Positions 16,649 through 25,168 of a DNA stretch of 64,000 nucleotides are shown piece by piece. The first letter of the stretch is position 1, and each line of letters opens with the position of its first letter. The stretch comes from Alkalihalobacillus deserti. GTDB taxonomy: Bacteria; Bacillota; Bacilli; Bacillales; Bacillaceae_D. A program made the position numbers and the translations under genes. The notes under the pieces were generated by a model that saw nothing but the letters and a program-made list of their open reading frames with translations, made no database searches and had not been told where the DNA came from. The DNA lies in the NCBI RefSeq assembly GCF_020734105.1, contig NZ_JAJAFR010000005.1, positions 248,001 to 312,000 on the forward strand. The letters are read 5' to 3'.

Positions 16649-17473
16649 CTAAGCTTCAGCAACCAACTTCGGCTTTTTAATCAAACAACGGCCTTTTCCA
16701 TAAGGGATACATAAAGGAGTTCCAAATAGAGGGTCGGCAGTTACTTGACATTCCATATCAAAGACGTCACGAACCATCTCGCAGCTAATGACATCTTCAG
16801 GCTGTCCTTCTGCATACACATTGCCATCTTTTATCGCGACTAAATTATGAGCATAACGGCATGCCAAATTTAAGTCGTGTAGAACCATCACAATCGTGCG
16901 GTTTTCTTGTTCGTTAAGTTCAAACAAAAGATCTAAAATTTCAATTTGGTGTGTCATATCTAAATAGGTTGTTGGTTCGTCTAGTAAAATAATATCTGTA
17001 TCTTGTGCCAGCGTCATCGCAATCCATGCTCGTTGCCGTTGACCGCCGGATAATTCATCGACTGCTTTATCTTGAAAATCAACCAAACGTGTTGCTTCGA
17101 TCGCCCTTTGAACAATTTCTTCATCTTTAGTTGACCATTGCTTAAACCATGATTGATGCGGATATCTCCCTTGTTTCACTAATTGATAAACCGTTAAGCC
17201 TTCAGGGGCAATCGGAGTTTGCGGTAACATCGCCATTTTTTTCGCAATGTCTTTTGTATTCATTGTTGCAATGGCTTTGCCCTCGAGCATCACATTACCT
17301 GAGTTAGGCTTTAATAAACGAGCAACAGAGCGAAGAAGGGTTGATTTGCCGCAACCGTTTCCTCCTATGAAAACGGAAATTTGTCCTTTAGGGATCTTCA
17401 AATTCAAATCTTCTATGATAATCGTATCACCGTAACCGAGAGATAATGATTCAGTTGAAATCGTTGGATACAT
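16649..17473 (-). CDS. Iron-siderophore ABC transporter ATP-binding protein (FecE/FhuC type)
   Basis: This 274-residue ABC ATPase of the siderophore class would energise the permease encoded on the other strand. Seen: Walker A GGNGCGKSTLL, the Q-loop MLPQTP, signature LSGGQRQRAWIAM, Walker B IILLDEPTT and the switch His in VLHDLNLACRYAHN. The C-terminal tail with LFGTPLCIPYGKGRC is like B. subtilis YusV. ATG 17473 is chosen because GAGGAG lies just upstream; an upstream TTG lacks one. It is divergent from the binding protein gene, and a Fur-box-like site lies in its promoter region, so repression by iron-loaded Fur is likely. Confidence 0.93.
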   Translation of the reverse strand: MYPTISTESLSLGYGDTIIIEDLNLKIPKGQISVFIGGNGCGKSTLLRSVARLLKPNSGNVMLEGKAIATMNTKDIAKKMAMLPQTPIAPEGLTVYQLVKQGRYPHQSWFKQWSTKDEEIVQRAIEATRLVDFQDKAVDELSGGQRQRAWIAMTLAQDTDIILLDEPTTYLDMTHQIEILDLLFELNEQENRTIVMVLHDLNLACRYAHNLVAIKDGNVYAEGQPEDVISCEMVRDVFDMECQVTADPLFGTPLCIPYGKGRCLIKKPKLVAEA

Positions 17474-17523
17474 TTTACCGCTCCTCTCAGCGATCAAAGT
17501 ATAGTTTTTATATTAGCCTATAA

Positions 17524-17538
17524 CGATATTCATTATCA
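17524..17538 (-). promoter_or_regulatory. Fur-box-like operator (ATPase side)
   Basis: On the minus strand the bases TGATAATGAATATCG match the 7-1-7 Fur consensus (TGATAAT-N-ATTATCA) at 12 of 14 positions. It lies 50 bases upstream of the ATPase start. Confidence 0.7.
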
Positions 17539-17642
17539 TTTAAGTTTAGTAGTCAGAAGTGATTTTGTCAATAAGCGGTTATACTATTTAGTATTTTTAA
17601 AAAATATGTTGCAATTTATTTTAAATAGCTATACAATTTGAT

Positions 17643-17657
17643 TGAGAATAATTATCA
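17643..17657 (+). promoter_or_regulatory. Fur-box-like operator (binding-protein side)
   Basis: TGAGAATAATTATCA matches the 7-1-7 Fur consensus at 13 of 14 positions and lies 33 bases upstream of the binding-protein start. Two separate boxes would let Fur control the two divergent promoters individually. Confidence 0.85.
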
Positions 17658-17690
17658 TGATCATTACATATGATTTTAGGAGGCAATCCG

Positions 17691-18710
17691 GTGAAGAAAT
17701 TTACACTATTATTATCCGCACTTATGATATTCTTACTTTTGGCTGCTTGCGGGCAAACGGAAGAACCAGAAAGTGCAAATGAGACAGAAGAAACTGAAAC
17801 AGCAACTGAAACGGAAGAAACAGAACAAGTAGCAGAAGCCATTACGATCTCTGGTGTATTAGGAGATGTTGAATTAGAAGCGCCTGCAGAAAAAGTTGTT
17901 GCGTTAGAATGGACGTATGCAGAAGATTTACTAGCTGTTGGTGTACAACCTGTTGGGATGTCTGACATTGAAGGATATAACAGCTGGGTTCAAATTGAAG
18001 AAGAGCTAGGCAGTGACGTAGTTGATGTTGGAACACGTCAAGAGCCAAGTTTGGAGAAAATTGCCGAGCTTGAGCCAGACCTTATTATTGCAATTAAATT
18101 CCGACACGAAGCGATCAAGGAAGAATTAGAAGCGATTGCACCTACCGTATTCTTTGATCCATATCCAACTGATGAGACAATTAGTCAGTATGATGAAATG
18201 GAATCAACATTCACAGAGGTTGCTAAGGCAGTCGACAAGTCAGCTGAAGCTGAACAAGTACTTGCAGATTTAGAGCAAAAATATGAAGAAGCTAAAACAA
18301 CAATTGAAGCTAGTGACTTAGCTACTAAAGATGTTGTTTTATCTCAAGCATATAGTGCAAATCAAGCTCCAGAAATTCGTATTTTCACGCCAAATTCAAT
18401 GGCAGCCGTCATTTTGGATAAGATTGGTTTAAATAATGTTCATGAGTCAGAACAATTTGAAGTATATGGCTTTAGTACAGTAAATGTTGAAGCCTTGCCA
18501 CAATATGAAGAAGCTAACTTCGTTTATGTTGTCCAAGATGAGGACAATGTTTTTGAGAATCAATTAAAAGACAATGCCGTATGGAAAAACTTAAACTTTG
18601 TCCAAGAAGATCGCATGTATGCATTAGGTGGAGATGCATGGTTATTTGGTGGACCGTTATCAGCTAAAGTTGTCGTTGACCGTATTGTTGAAAAGATGGT
18701 GTCAAACTAA
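17691..18710 (+). CDS. Iron-siderophore ABC transporter substrate-binding lipoprotein
   Basis: This 339-residue lipoprotein has a signal peptide and lipobox LLAAC (Cys 20), a Glu/Thr-rich linker and a type III periplasmic-binding fold (ITISGVLGDVELEAPAEKVV, EPSLEKIAELEPDLII, then GGDAWLFGGPLSAK). It would bind a ferric siderophore outside the membrane and hand it to the FecCD permease. GTG 17691 is the start: TAGGAGG lies 7 bases upstream, while the ATG at 17670 has none. The gene is followed without any gap by the permease gene. The ligand cannot be told; YfiY/FecB-type hydroxamate or citrate siderophores are possible. Confidence 0.92.
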   Translation: MKKFTLLLSALMIFLLLAACGQTEEPESANETEETETATETEETEQVAEAITISGVLGDVELEAPAEKVVALEWTYAEDLLAVGVQPVGMSDIEGYNSWVQIEEELGSDVVDVGTRQEPSLEKIAELEPDLIIAIKFRHEAIKEELEAIAPTVFFDPYPTDETISQYDEMESTFTEVAKAVDKSAEAEQVLADLEQKYEEAKTTIEASDLATKDVVLSQAYSANQAPEIRIFTPNSMAAVILDKIGLNNVHESEQFEVYGFSTVNVEALPQYEEANFVYVVQDEDNVFENQLKDNAVWKNLNFVQEDRMYALGGDAWLFGGPLSAKVVVDRIVEKMVSN

Positions 18711-20672
18711 TTGCGTTCAATAAGCCCGAAGTCCCTTTCCTTATTAGGGGGCTTCTTCTTGTTAATCATCGTTTGTCTAATCCACCTGACTCAAGGACAA
18801 GCTGATTACACAGTTAGTGAATTGTTATCAGATGTTTGGGTAGAAGGTCGAGTGCAAGATATCATTCTTGGAATTCGATTGCCGAGACTAGTGATTGGCA
18901 TATTAGCTGGCGGAGCTTTAGCTGTGGCAGGTGTCATTTTGCAAACGTTAACGAATAACCCACTCGCATCTGCAAGTACATTGGGGATTAATGCGGGTGC
19001 TTATTTTGGTGTGGTTGTCGCAATTATTTTTTTCCCAGACTTTCTTGGTCAATACCCTTTTTTAGTTGCGGTACTTGGAGCGGTCTTGTCTACGATCCTC
19101 GTTTTGGGACTAGCTGGAAAAGCGCTTGATCCGGTTCGAGTGGCATTGACAGGAATGATTATCTCATTATTGTTTTCCTCGGTAACAGGAGCGTTGCAGC
19201 TTCTTTTTGAAAATGAAACAAATGGCTTATTTTTATGGGGAGCTGGAACGCTCTTTCAATTAGATTGGTCCGGTGTGACGTTCGCTTATCCCTTTGTCAT
19301 GATAGCGATCATCGTAGCTATTATTGCAGGAAAAGCGTTAGATACCCTCTCATTGGGAGAAGAGCTTGCGACGTCTTTAGGACAATCTGTTTTAAAAGTT
19401 AAGGTATTAGCATGGACGCTTGCTATCGTGTTAGCTGCTGTAACCGTGAGTGTGGTTGGTGTCATTGGCTTTGTTGGGCTCATGGCTCCACATATTGTTC
19501 GTTTAATGGGAATCCGTGGACATCGAGCGTTATTGGTTCATTCCTTTTTATGGGGGAGTGTTATTTTAATTGCTGCTGATGTCGTAGCGAGGTGGATCCA
19601 ACCGGCTCAGGAAATTCCGGTAGGGGCGATGACCGCTTTAGTTGGTGGACCATGGTTAATGTACTTGGCTTATCGGACAGCTAAGCGCCAAAAAAGAGGA
19701 GAAAAGCCTTTAGGTGGGACTAAAAACCCGGTATCGCTAAAAATCTTGATCCCGTCGATCTTGCTTGTGATCGGTGTTGTTGTATTTATTTCGTTCTCTT
19801 TTAATGGTGAAACCTGGATCCCTGTATCAGAGTGGACCTCGAAAATCGTTTGGAACTTTCGTATTCCGCGGGTAATAACGGCGTTTGCCATTGGGGCACT
19901 GCTAGCAGTTAGTGGGGTCTTATTACAAGGCGTCCTTAGAAATCCGTTAGCTGATGCAAGCGTGCTCGGCATCACCTCTTTAGGTGGCGCCGGTGCGATG
20001 GTCTTTCTCGTGTTATTTCCTACGTTATCCATTGCCTGGATGCCAGTCGGTGCGATCATCGGAGCAGGCGTTGCGATGCTGATCATTTTCATTACGTCTT
20101 GGCGAACGGGTTTTCAACCGATATTAGTGGCATTGATTGGGATTTCCGTATCCGCGTTTGGTTCGGCTCTTATTCAAATTCTAGTCGTCAAATCAAAACT
20201 AGCCGTTGCCGCGGCACTTGTTTGGTTGTCGGGTAGTACGTATGCGAAAGGGTGGGGAGATGTTCAACTCGTAACGATCATCTTTTTACTACTAATTCCA
20301 TTTGCGATTTATTTTACAAGATCGCTAAATGCATTAGCCTTTGGCGATGATGTCGCAGCAAGTCACGGACTGGAAATCTCAAGAACAAGAATCTGGGCGT
20401 TGATCATTGGAGTCGCATTGACGGCCGGAGCGATTTCTATCGTTGGAACGATCGGCTTTATTGGCTTGCTTGCTCCTCATATCGCTCGGCGCGTAGTCGG
20501 GTATTCACATTTACCGCTGATGGTGACAAGTATGTTAGTTGGTGGATTCTTACTTGTTCTCGCTGATTTCATTGGGCGCGTGTTATTAGCTCCTAAAGAA
20601 ATACCTTCTGGGTTGGTTGTTGCCTTAATTGGCGCGCCTTATTTGTTGTATTTGTTGCGGAAGATAAAGTAG
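18711..20672 (+). CDS. Fused FecCD-type iron-siderophore permease (two domains)
   Basis: This 653-residue membrane protein contains two tandem FecCD permease domains (about 1-320 and 340-653) joined by a basic linker (RTAKRQKRGEKPLG). Each half has the LPRLVIGILAGGALAVAG / IPRVITAFAIGALLAVSG signature and a GFVGLMAPHIVR / GFIGLLAPHIAR coupling loop for the ATPase. A fused permease of this kind occurs in E. coli FhuB and several Bacilli, so one polypeptide can replace the usual heterodimer. The TTG start directly follows the stop of the binding protein gene, suggesting coupled translation; a ribosome-binding site is poor. Confidence 0.93.
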   Translation: MRSISPKSLSLLGGFFLLIIVCLIHLTQGQADYTVSELLSDVWVEGRVQDIILGIRLPRLVIGILAGGALAVAGVILQTLTNNPLASASTLGINAGAYFGVVVAIIFFPDFLGQYPFLVAVLGAVLSTILVLGLAGKALDPVRVALTGMIISLLFSSVTGALQLLFENETNGLFLWGAGTLFQLDWSGVTFAYPFVMIAIIVAIIAGKALDTLSLGEELATSLGQSVLKVKVLAWTLAIVLAAVTVSVVGVIGFVGLMAPHIVRLMGIRGHRALLVHSFLWGSVILIAADVVARWIQPAQEIPVGAMTALVGGPWLMYLAYRTAKRQKRGEKPLGGTKNPVSLKILIPSILLVIGVVVFISFSFNGETWIPVSEWTSKIVWNFRIPRVITAFAIGALLAVSGVLLQGVLRNPLADASVLGITSLGGAGAMVFLVLFPTLSIAWMPVGAIIGAGVAMLIIFITSWRTGFQPILVALIGISVSAFGSALIQILVVKSKLAVAAALVWLSGSTYAKGWGDVQLVTIIFLLLIPFAIYFTRSLNALAFGDDVAASHGLEISRTRIWALIIGVALTAGAISIVGTIGFIGLLAPHIARRVVGYSHLPLMVTSMLVGGFLLVLADFIGRVLLAPKEIPSGLVVALIGAPYLLYLLRKIK

Positions 20673-20781
20673 TCAGTTGCTAACGTACGGATCTGATCCC
20701 CGGTGTGGTAATAGGGTAGAGCAGCTGGGGGGCTACATTGGCTGACACACTGGCTAAGATGAAAATAGAAGAACTAACTAG

Positions 20782-20811
20782 CTGATGAATGTAATGTTCA
20801 TCAGTTTTTTT
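20782..20811 (+). terminator. Terminator of the iron-transport operon
   Basis: CTGATGAA (20782-20789) pairs with TTCATCAG (20797-20804) and is followed by TTTTTTT. Confidence 0.88.
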
Positions 20812-20815
20812 ATTA

Positions 20816-21165
20816 GCCCGAGTAGGCTATAAACGGGGAAGAGGTTGTGAAAGCAGAGGAATAAAGCCCGAAAATGGCTAAAAGTGAGGGGAGAGGTCGT
20901 TAATGAGCCAGAATAAAGCCCGAGTATGGCTAAAAGTGAGGGGAGAGGTCGTTAATGAGCCAGAATAAAGCCCGAGTATAGCTAAAAATGAGGAAAGCGG
21001 TCGTTAATGAGCCAGAATAAAGCCCGAGTACGGCTAAAAGTGAGGGGAGCGGTCGTTAATGAGCCAGAATAAAGCCCGAGTATGGCTAAAAGTGAGGGGA
21101 GCGGTCGTTAATGAGCCAGAATAAAGCCCGAGTATGACTAAAAGTAAAGGAAGCAGTCGGTCAAA
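20816..21165 (+). repeat. Array of seven 52-bp tandem repeats
   Basis: GCCCG occurs at 20816, 20866, 20918, 20970, 21022, 21074 and 21126: a 50-bp first step, then an exact 52-bp period. Each unit reads roughly GGTCGTTAATGAGCCAGAAT, AAAGCCCGAGTATGG, CTAAAAGTGAGGGGAGC; the outer units are degenerate. The period is not a multiple of three and no long frame is open, so it does not encode a repeat protein. Unlike CRISPR there are no unique spacers: the whole unit is repeated. Confidence 0.95.
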
Positions 21166-21258
21166 GTAGCATAATGAAGCTAGTGCTTTGCCTGCTATGA
21201 GCCGGTTTCTCATAGCACGCGTAAACTAGAAGGGGCAATCTCTTAAAAAAACCTTTGA

Positions 21259-21787
21259 CTAAACTTTCTCCACTACAATTCTTTCCGCAGATGCTTCGGC
21301 TACTGTTTGACGCCAGTTGGGATCACTTAGTTTTGCAGCAGATTTGATAAAAAAGTTTTCTATTAAAAGTGCCGACATGCTTGTCTCGCGTAACACATGG
21401 AAGTTGGCTTGCATTTTCCCGCGTTTCGCTAGGTTATTTACTCTCGTAATCTCTTCGTGCATGATATTTTGGTAGTGTGCGGTTTAAGATAAGTTAGACA
21501 AACTGCTGTGGATATAATCTTCGTACCCTTGTGCAGTACCGTTAAAACTATTGATATGGATCGACAAAAAAAACGGCTCGCCACGAATTTGCCTCCTTCG
21601 TCCGTTGAGTTAAACTCACATAAGTGTTTTGTTATTCGACTTCAACATCTTGAAAACCATTCTCTAGTATATCGCGGATACGAAGAGCAATATCTAAGGC
21701 AATGTCCTTTTCTTCAAGTCCATTTCCAGTAGCGCCGCTGTCTGAGCGACCATGACCAGGATCTAAATATAGTTTCACTCGTTTCAT
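21259..21787 (-). pseudogene. Decayed N-acetylmuramoyl-L-alanine amidase (Amidase_3)
   Basis: Reading the minus strand from ATG 21787 (site GGAAGGTG upstream) gives KRVKLYLDPGHGRSDSGATG, then NGLEEKDIALDIALRIRDIL, the first half of a zinc-dependent amidase that cleaves peptidoglycan side chains. A TAA at 21632-21634 interrupts it. After a frameshift in a T-run (about 21566-21573) the protein continues as FFLSIHINSFNGTAQGYEDY; a second stop (21484-21486) follows, then HEEITRVNNLAKRGKMQANF and SALLIENFFI. The zinc ligands and catalytic Glu (GHG, EE, SIH, IEN) are all recognisable, so the loss of function is probably recent. Confidence 0.88.
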
Positions 21788-21971
21788 CACCTTCCTTTAC
21801 GGTTAAACTATTCAAATACGTGAAAGCTTGTATGGTGAGGACTGTAATTTTTAATAATAGGGCTATAGGAAGGTAGCTAGGAAAAGAGGACATTTTGGTC
21901 AAAATAACTACTTGACCCGGGCAACACTATGATAAAATGTCTTACATGTAAGATAAAAGGAGGACTCTGAG

Positions 21972-22625
21972 ATGAAAAAGTGGCTAATACTAATAATTGC
22001 AGGGTTTCTATTGACTTTGACAGGCTGCGGGGAAACGTCTGAAAAGGAAGAAACTATTGAGCAGCCAACAGAGGAAGCAGAGGTACAAACAGAATCAATT
22101 ACAGTAGAAGAAAATCCGATTGTAACAATCACCATGGAGGGTGGCGGAGAAATTCGTGCCGAGCTGTATCCAGATATTGCGCCCAATACGGTTGTTAATT
22201 TTATCTCTCTAATTGAAAAAGATTTTTATAATGGTTTAACGTTTCACCGTGTGATACCAGGATTTATGATTCAAGGTGGCGACCCCGAAGGAGATGGCTC
22301 GGGTGGTCCGGGTTATTCAATACCAGGAGAGTTTCTAGCAAATGGGTTTGAAAACCCGTTAAAACACGAGCGTGGCATTCTTTCAATGGCTCGGTCGAGT
22401 GAACCGAATTCAGCAGGATCGCAGTTTTTTATTATGGTAGAGAATACCCCAGAACTTGATGGAGATTACGCTGCTTTTGGGCGTGTAATAGAAGGAATGG
22501 AAGTCGTAGATGCAATTGTCGCAACTAAACGTAATTACCACGATAAACCGGTAGTAGAACAAGCGATGAAAACTGTAACAGTTGATACGAAAGGCTATGA
22601 GTATCCTGAACCAAAGGTACAGTAG
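21972..22625 (+). CDS. Cyclophilin-type peptidyl-prolyl isomerase lipoprotein
   Basis: This 217-residue exported lipoprotein has lipobox LTGC (Cys 19), a Glu-rich linker (20-47) and a cyclophilin domain (about 49-205). The domain carries the catalytic FHRVIPGFMIQGGD, GILSMARSSEPNSAGSQFFI and GRVIEGMEVVDAI segments. It would catalyse proline cis-trans isomerisation to help fold secreted proteins at the outer face of the membrane. The start is ATG 21972 with AAAAGGAGGA upstream. It is a single gene; a hairpin follows it, and a second lipoprotein gene (thermonuclease) lies downstream in the same direction. Confidence 0.93.
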   Translation: MKKWLILIIAGFLLTLTGCGETSEKEETIEQPTEEAEVQTESITVEENPIVTITMEGGGEIRAELYPDIAPNTVVNFISLIEKDFYNGLTFHRVIPGFMIQGGDPEGDGSGGPGYSIPGEFLANGFENPLKHERGILSMARSSEPNSAGSQFFIMVENTPELDGDYAAFGRVIEGMEVVDAIVATKRNYHDKPVVEQAMKTVTVDTKGYEYPEPKVQ

Positions 22626-22652
22626 TTTCGTTCATAGTTAATGAATAATAAT

Positions 22653-22686
22653 AAGGAATGCTCCAACTAAAAAGGAAGCATTCCTT
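22653..22686 (+). terminator. Hairpin after the cyclophilin gene
   Basis: AAGGAATGC (22653-22661) pairs with GCATTCCTT (22678-22686), followed by a pyrimidine-rich tail rather than a pure T-run. Confidence 0.6.
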
Positions 22687-22765
22687 TCCTTCTCCGCTAA
22701 ACCTCCTTACTCGAATTTACCCTGCTAGTCTCTTAATAGAAATAAAAATACAGGAGTTATCAACA

Positions 22766-23377
22766 ATGAGATTGAAATATATTTTTGTCCTTTTACTGGT
22801 TTTAATGAGTGCTTGTGCTCCAGCTGAAAACAAACTACCAGATAGCATAGAAATCGATGAAGAAAATCAAGTCTATCTTGAAGGGGAGTGGATCGTTGCT
22901 AAGGTAGATAGAGTTATCGATGGAGATACAATTGTGATTTCTCAATTAAATTTACAACATGTTGAAAATCAGCAGGTAGTTAAAAAACTTTCTGACCAAG
23001 ATACTGCTGTCACAGTACGTTTTCTAGCTATTGATACACCGGAAAATACACAGACTAAGCAAGTGTACGGAAAAGAAAGCACTGAACTTGTTAAGCAGTT
23101 GTTGGAAGGAAAGGAAGTCATCATCGAAATCGATCCACTAGCAACATTTGATAAGTATGACCGTTTACTTGGACATGCGTTCACCGTTGAAGGCGCCAAT
23201 ATCCAGCAATTGCTTTTAAGAAATGGCTTAGCGAGAGTGGCCTATTTATACGATGACTATCAATATGTCGATGACTTTTTGGCTGCAGAAAAAAAAGCCC
23301 GTACTGAACAGTTATCGATCCACTCGATTGAAGGGTATGTGACTGAACGCGGATTTAATATGGATGCGGTAAACTAA
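22766..23377 (+). CDS. Thermonuclease-family lipoprotein
   Basis: This 203-residue secreted lipoprotein has lipobox LMSAC (Cys 17) followed by a staphylococcal nuclease-like domain. Seen: ..KVDRVIDGDTIVI, VRFLAIDTPE with the catalytic Arg and acidic residues, YGKESTELVKQLLEGKEV and DKYDRLLGHAFTVEGANIQQ. These enzymes cut DNA and RNA with calcium, perhaps for nutrient scavenging or DNA processing at the cell surface. ATG 22766 is preferred because CAGGAG lies upstream and a signal peptide follows at once; an in-frame ATG at 22658 lies inside the preceding hairpin and would bury the signal peptide. Confidence 0.9.
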   Translation: MRLKYIFVLLLVLMSACAPAENKLPDSIEIDEENQVYLEGEWIVAKVDRVIDGDTIVISQLNLQHVENQQVVKKLSDQDTAVTVRFLAIDTPENTQTKQVYGKESTELVKQLLEGKEVIIEIDPLATFDKYDRLLGHAFTVEGANIQQLLLRNGLARVAYLYDDYQYVDDFLAAEKKARTEQLSIHSIEGYVTERGFNMDAVN

Positions 23378-23574
23378 CGGGTTCGAAACAGACGGAGAAA
23401 CCTTTAAAAAGCATACCATTTACCAGACAACTTAAATCCAGCATCCCTTGTCGCTAATATAGTTATTACTCCAAAATGACGGTCAAACGGTCTGTTAAAT
23501 AGTTGTTAACTTTTTTTCTCCCTCTTAACCAAACGGCTTAGTAATAGACAGGTGACTTAATACAGTAATATAAG

Positions 23575-23618
23575 ATCAGGCGAAGAGGGTCAGACAACTT
23601 CGCCTGATTTCTGCTTTT
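23575..23618 (+). terminator. Intrinsic terminator downstream of the thermonuclease gene
   Basis: ATCAGGCGAAG (23575-23585) pairs perfectly with CTTCGCCTGAT (23598-23608), followed by TTCTGCTTTT. It lies about 200 bases after the stop. Confidence 0.75.
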
Positions 23619-23640
23619 CTATCGTATTACTACCAACCTC

Positions 23641-23665
23641 GAACAAGCTCTAGTAGAGCTTGTTC
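23641..23665. repeat. 25-bp palindrome, short form of the GAGCTTGTTC hairpin family
   Basis: GAACAAGCTCTA and TAGAGCTTGTTC flank a single G. The arms reuse the sequence of the longer hairpins at 25061, 27379 and 27541, without their AAAAAGGG extension. Confidence 0.75.
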
Positions 23666-23732
23666 AAAACAACCATGTTTTAACAAACACCACGATGAAT
23701 GAAAACTAGGACTAACGCCTAAGTTTTCGTAT

Positions 23733-23917
23733 AAAAAGGGAAGACCACTCTTTTTGAACCTTTAATATCCTCTCTCCTAATGCGGAGTTGCAATGGCTTC
23801 ACTCACTGCGCGTCTATCCGAGAAAACCACTCGGATCGACTTAAAACATGGCAGTGGCTTCGCTCATTGCTTCGAGCTAGTTCAAAAAGGGAAGAACGCC
23901 CTTTTTGAACTAGCTCT
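23733..23917 (+). repeat. 185-bp repeat element, copy A, with an 81-nt structured core
   Basis: The reverse complement recurs almost base for base at 27379-27562. Parts: an AAAAAGGG hairpin (from 23733); an 81-nt core (23790-23870) with helix GCAATG/CATTGC, an 8x8 internal loop (GCTTCACT opposite GCTTCGCT), helix CACTGC/GCAGTG and an apical ATCCGAG/CTCGGAT hairpin; then the hairpin GAGCTAGTTCAAAAAGGG (23874-23891) with CCCTTTTTGAACTAGCTC (23899-23916). It points toward, and ends 110 bases before, the SinR-like gene. A third, diverged core lies at 56741-56821. Family not recognised. Confidence 0.85.
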
Positions 23918-24026
23918 AGTAATAAAAATCTAATTAATTTTTAATGGACCCCCTAAAAAAGTCGGGTAACCACGTATAGATCTATAGATAGGTGACGAAA
24001 TTACTTTAATAGGAGAGTGAAAAGAT

Positions 24027-24425
24027 ATGGTTGGTGAATTGGTAAAAAAACATCGCATGAAAAAAGGTTTATCTCTTGCTGAACTAGCAAAGCAGGCAGG
24101 TGTTGACAAATCCTTTCTTAGTTCTATCGAAGGAAAAACTCATTTTACCCCTTCTTTACAAGTTCTGGAAAAAATCACTCCTGTTTTAGGCATGTCTATC
24201 GATGCATTATTAGTTGAATGCTCACTCGAAACTTCGGATTCAGTTTGGGATAATATTGTTATAGATGCACTCGAAGCAGGAATGACAACAGAAGAGTACA
24301 TAGAATTTATCGGATTTGTGAAAGAACTAAGTTCGAAAACAACATCACCGAAAATGCCAAGTGCTTACTACTTTGAAATGTTCAGTGAAAAATCAGTTAC
24401 TGGTGATAGGTTTAGTTTTAATTAG
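24027..24425 (+). CDS. SinR-like XRE transcriptional regulator
   Basis: This 132-residue protein has an N-terminal helix-turn-helix (residues 1-65: GELVKKHRMKKGLSLAELAK, SFLSSIEGKTHFTPSLQVLE) and a C-terminal SinI/SinR-type dimerisation segment (WDNIVIDALEAGMTTEEYIE, about 76-97). In B. subtilis SinR represses biofilm matrix genes and is antagonised by SinI, which shares this dimerisation helix pair. This protein is 21 residues longer than B. subtilis SinR. The site AATAGGAGAGTG precedes ATG 24027. No sinI is adjacent. It sits in a segment with c-di-GMP and sporulation regulators, in keeping with a lifestyle-switch role, which is an inference. Confidence 0.85.
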   Translation: MVGELVKKHRMKKGLSLAELAKQAGVDKSFLSSIEGKTHFTPSLQVLEKITPVLGMSIDALLVECSLETSDSVWDNIVIDALEAGMTTEEYIEFIGFVKELSSKTTSPKMPSAYYFEMFSEKSVTGDRFSFN

Positions 24426-24478
24426 GTAAGTGTTCGATTGGTTAAAAAGAAGCTAACAGAGAACGATCATTTCCTTAT

Positions 24479-24532
24479 AAAAAGGGTGACTTAACAGGGC
24501 GCGAGGAGCGACGAGTTAAGTCACCCTTTTTT
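24479..24532 (+). terminator. Terminator of the SinR-like gene (GGGTGACTTAAC hairpin)
   Basis: AAAAAGGGTGACTTAAC pairs with GTTAAGTCACCCTTTTT over a 19-nt GC-rich loop and ends in six T. The same arms with another loop are found at 28845-28895. Confidence 0.88.
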
Positions 24533-24875
24533 ATTTACGATACTTTTCGTTATTCAAACGCGCCTAGGACAGAGAACCTTCTAGCACCAAAAACCGCTGC
24601 CGTGAGATTGCCGTTCAACCCTATTATAGTAAAATTGTCAAACAATGTTGAAAATTGTAGTAATATGTCTTTGGGTATGATATAAATGAACTAATAGCCC
24701 GTTCTAGATGGAACGAACGAAAAGGGAGTAGGAATAATTACCTAGTTCTCCTTAAGCTTAAGAAATGTAAAAATCATCGTAGGCCTTTGGCTATTCTAAA
24801 AAACCAGAAAAAAATTCTCCAACACAAACAGCCTTTTCCAACTTAGCTAATCGGGAAGAGCTATTTAAATATAAC

Positions 24876-24962
24876 TTTTGCTAATGGCAAACTTATCGAA
24901 AGGTAAGGACGCAAAGCTACGGACCTAAAGTGAACGTACAATGGTGGCCGAGTTACCGAAAA
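24876..24962 (+). promoter_or_regulatory. Cyclic di-GMP-I (GEMM-I) riboswitch aptamer
   Basis: The conserved GEMM-I landmarks occur in order: GGCAAAC, a short hairpin capped by the GAAA tetraloop (TTATCGAAAGGTAA), GGACGCAAAGCTACGG, ACCTAAAG, a second arm, AATGGTGGCCG and the closing AGTTACCGA. An intrinsic terminator follows at once and an HD-GYP phosphodiesterase gene starts 206 bases after the aptamer. This class senses c-di-GMP. Whether ligand turns the gene on or off cannot be decided by eye. Confidence 0.9.
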
Positions 24963-24963
24963 A

Positions 24964-24999
24964 GATGGATGCCTTTTTTGGTATCCATCTTTTTATTTG
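24964..24999 (+). terminator. Riboswitch expression-platform terminator
   Basis: GATGGATGCC (24964-24973) pairs with GGTATCCATC (24980-24989) with one wobble, preceded by AAAAA and followed by TTTTTATTT. It abuts the aptamer, so premature termination is the probable control step. Confidence 0.88.
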
Positions 25000-25060
25000 A
25001 ACAAAACTAGAAGACTAGACGATGATTGGACGAATTTCATTTAGTAGGATCGCTCTATAA

Positions 25061-25101
25061 GAGCTTGTTCAAAGGGAAGACCGCCCTTTTTGAACAAGCT
25101 C
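25061..25101. repeat. GAGCTTGTTC hairpin, stand-alone copy
   Basis: GAGCTTGTTCAAAGGG pairs with CCCTTTTTGAACAAGCTC, the same hairpin that ends the 185-bp elements. It lies between the riboswitch terminator and the HD-GYP start. Confidence 0.8.
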
Positions 25102-25168
25102 TATAAAACTTTGGATTTAATTCAAAAATAAACAGTATTAGTAAATGGAAAGATAGGAGGCAAAAGGA

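Noticed and set aside
20816-21165. CRISPR array
   Set aside because: The complete 52-bp unit is repeated without unique spacers, the units drift along their whole length, and no cas genes are near.
21508-21732. 74-residue plus-strand ORF
   Set aside because: It lies over the minus-strand amidase pseudogene, whose readable protein explains the coding signal.
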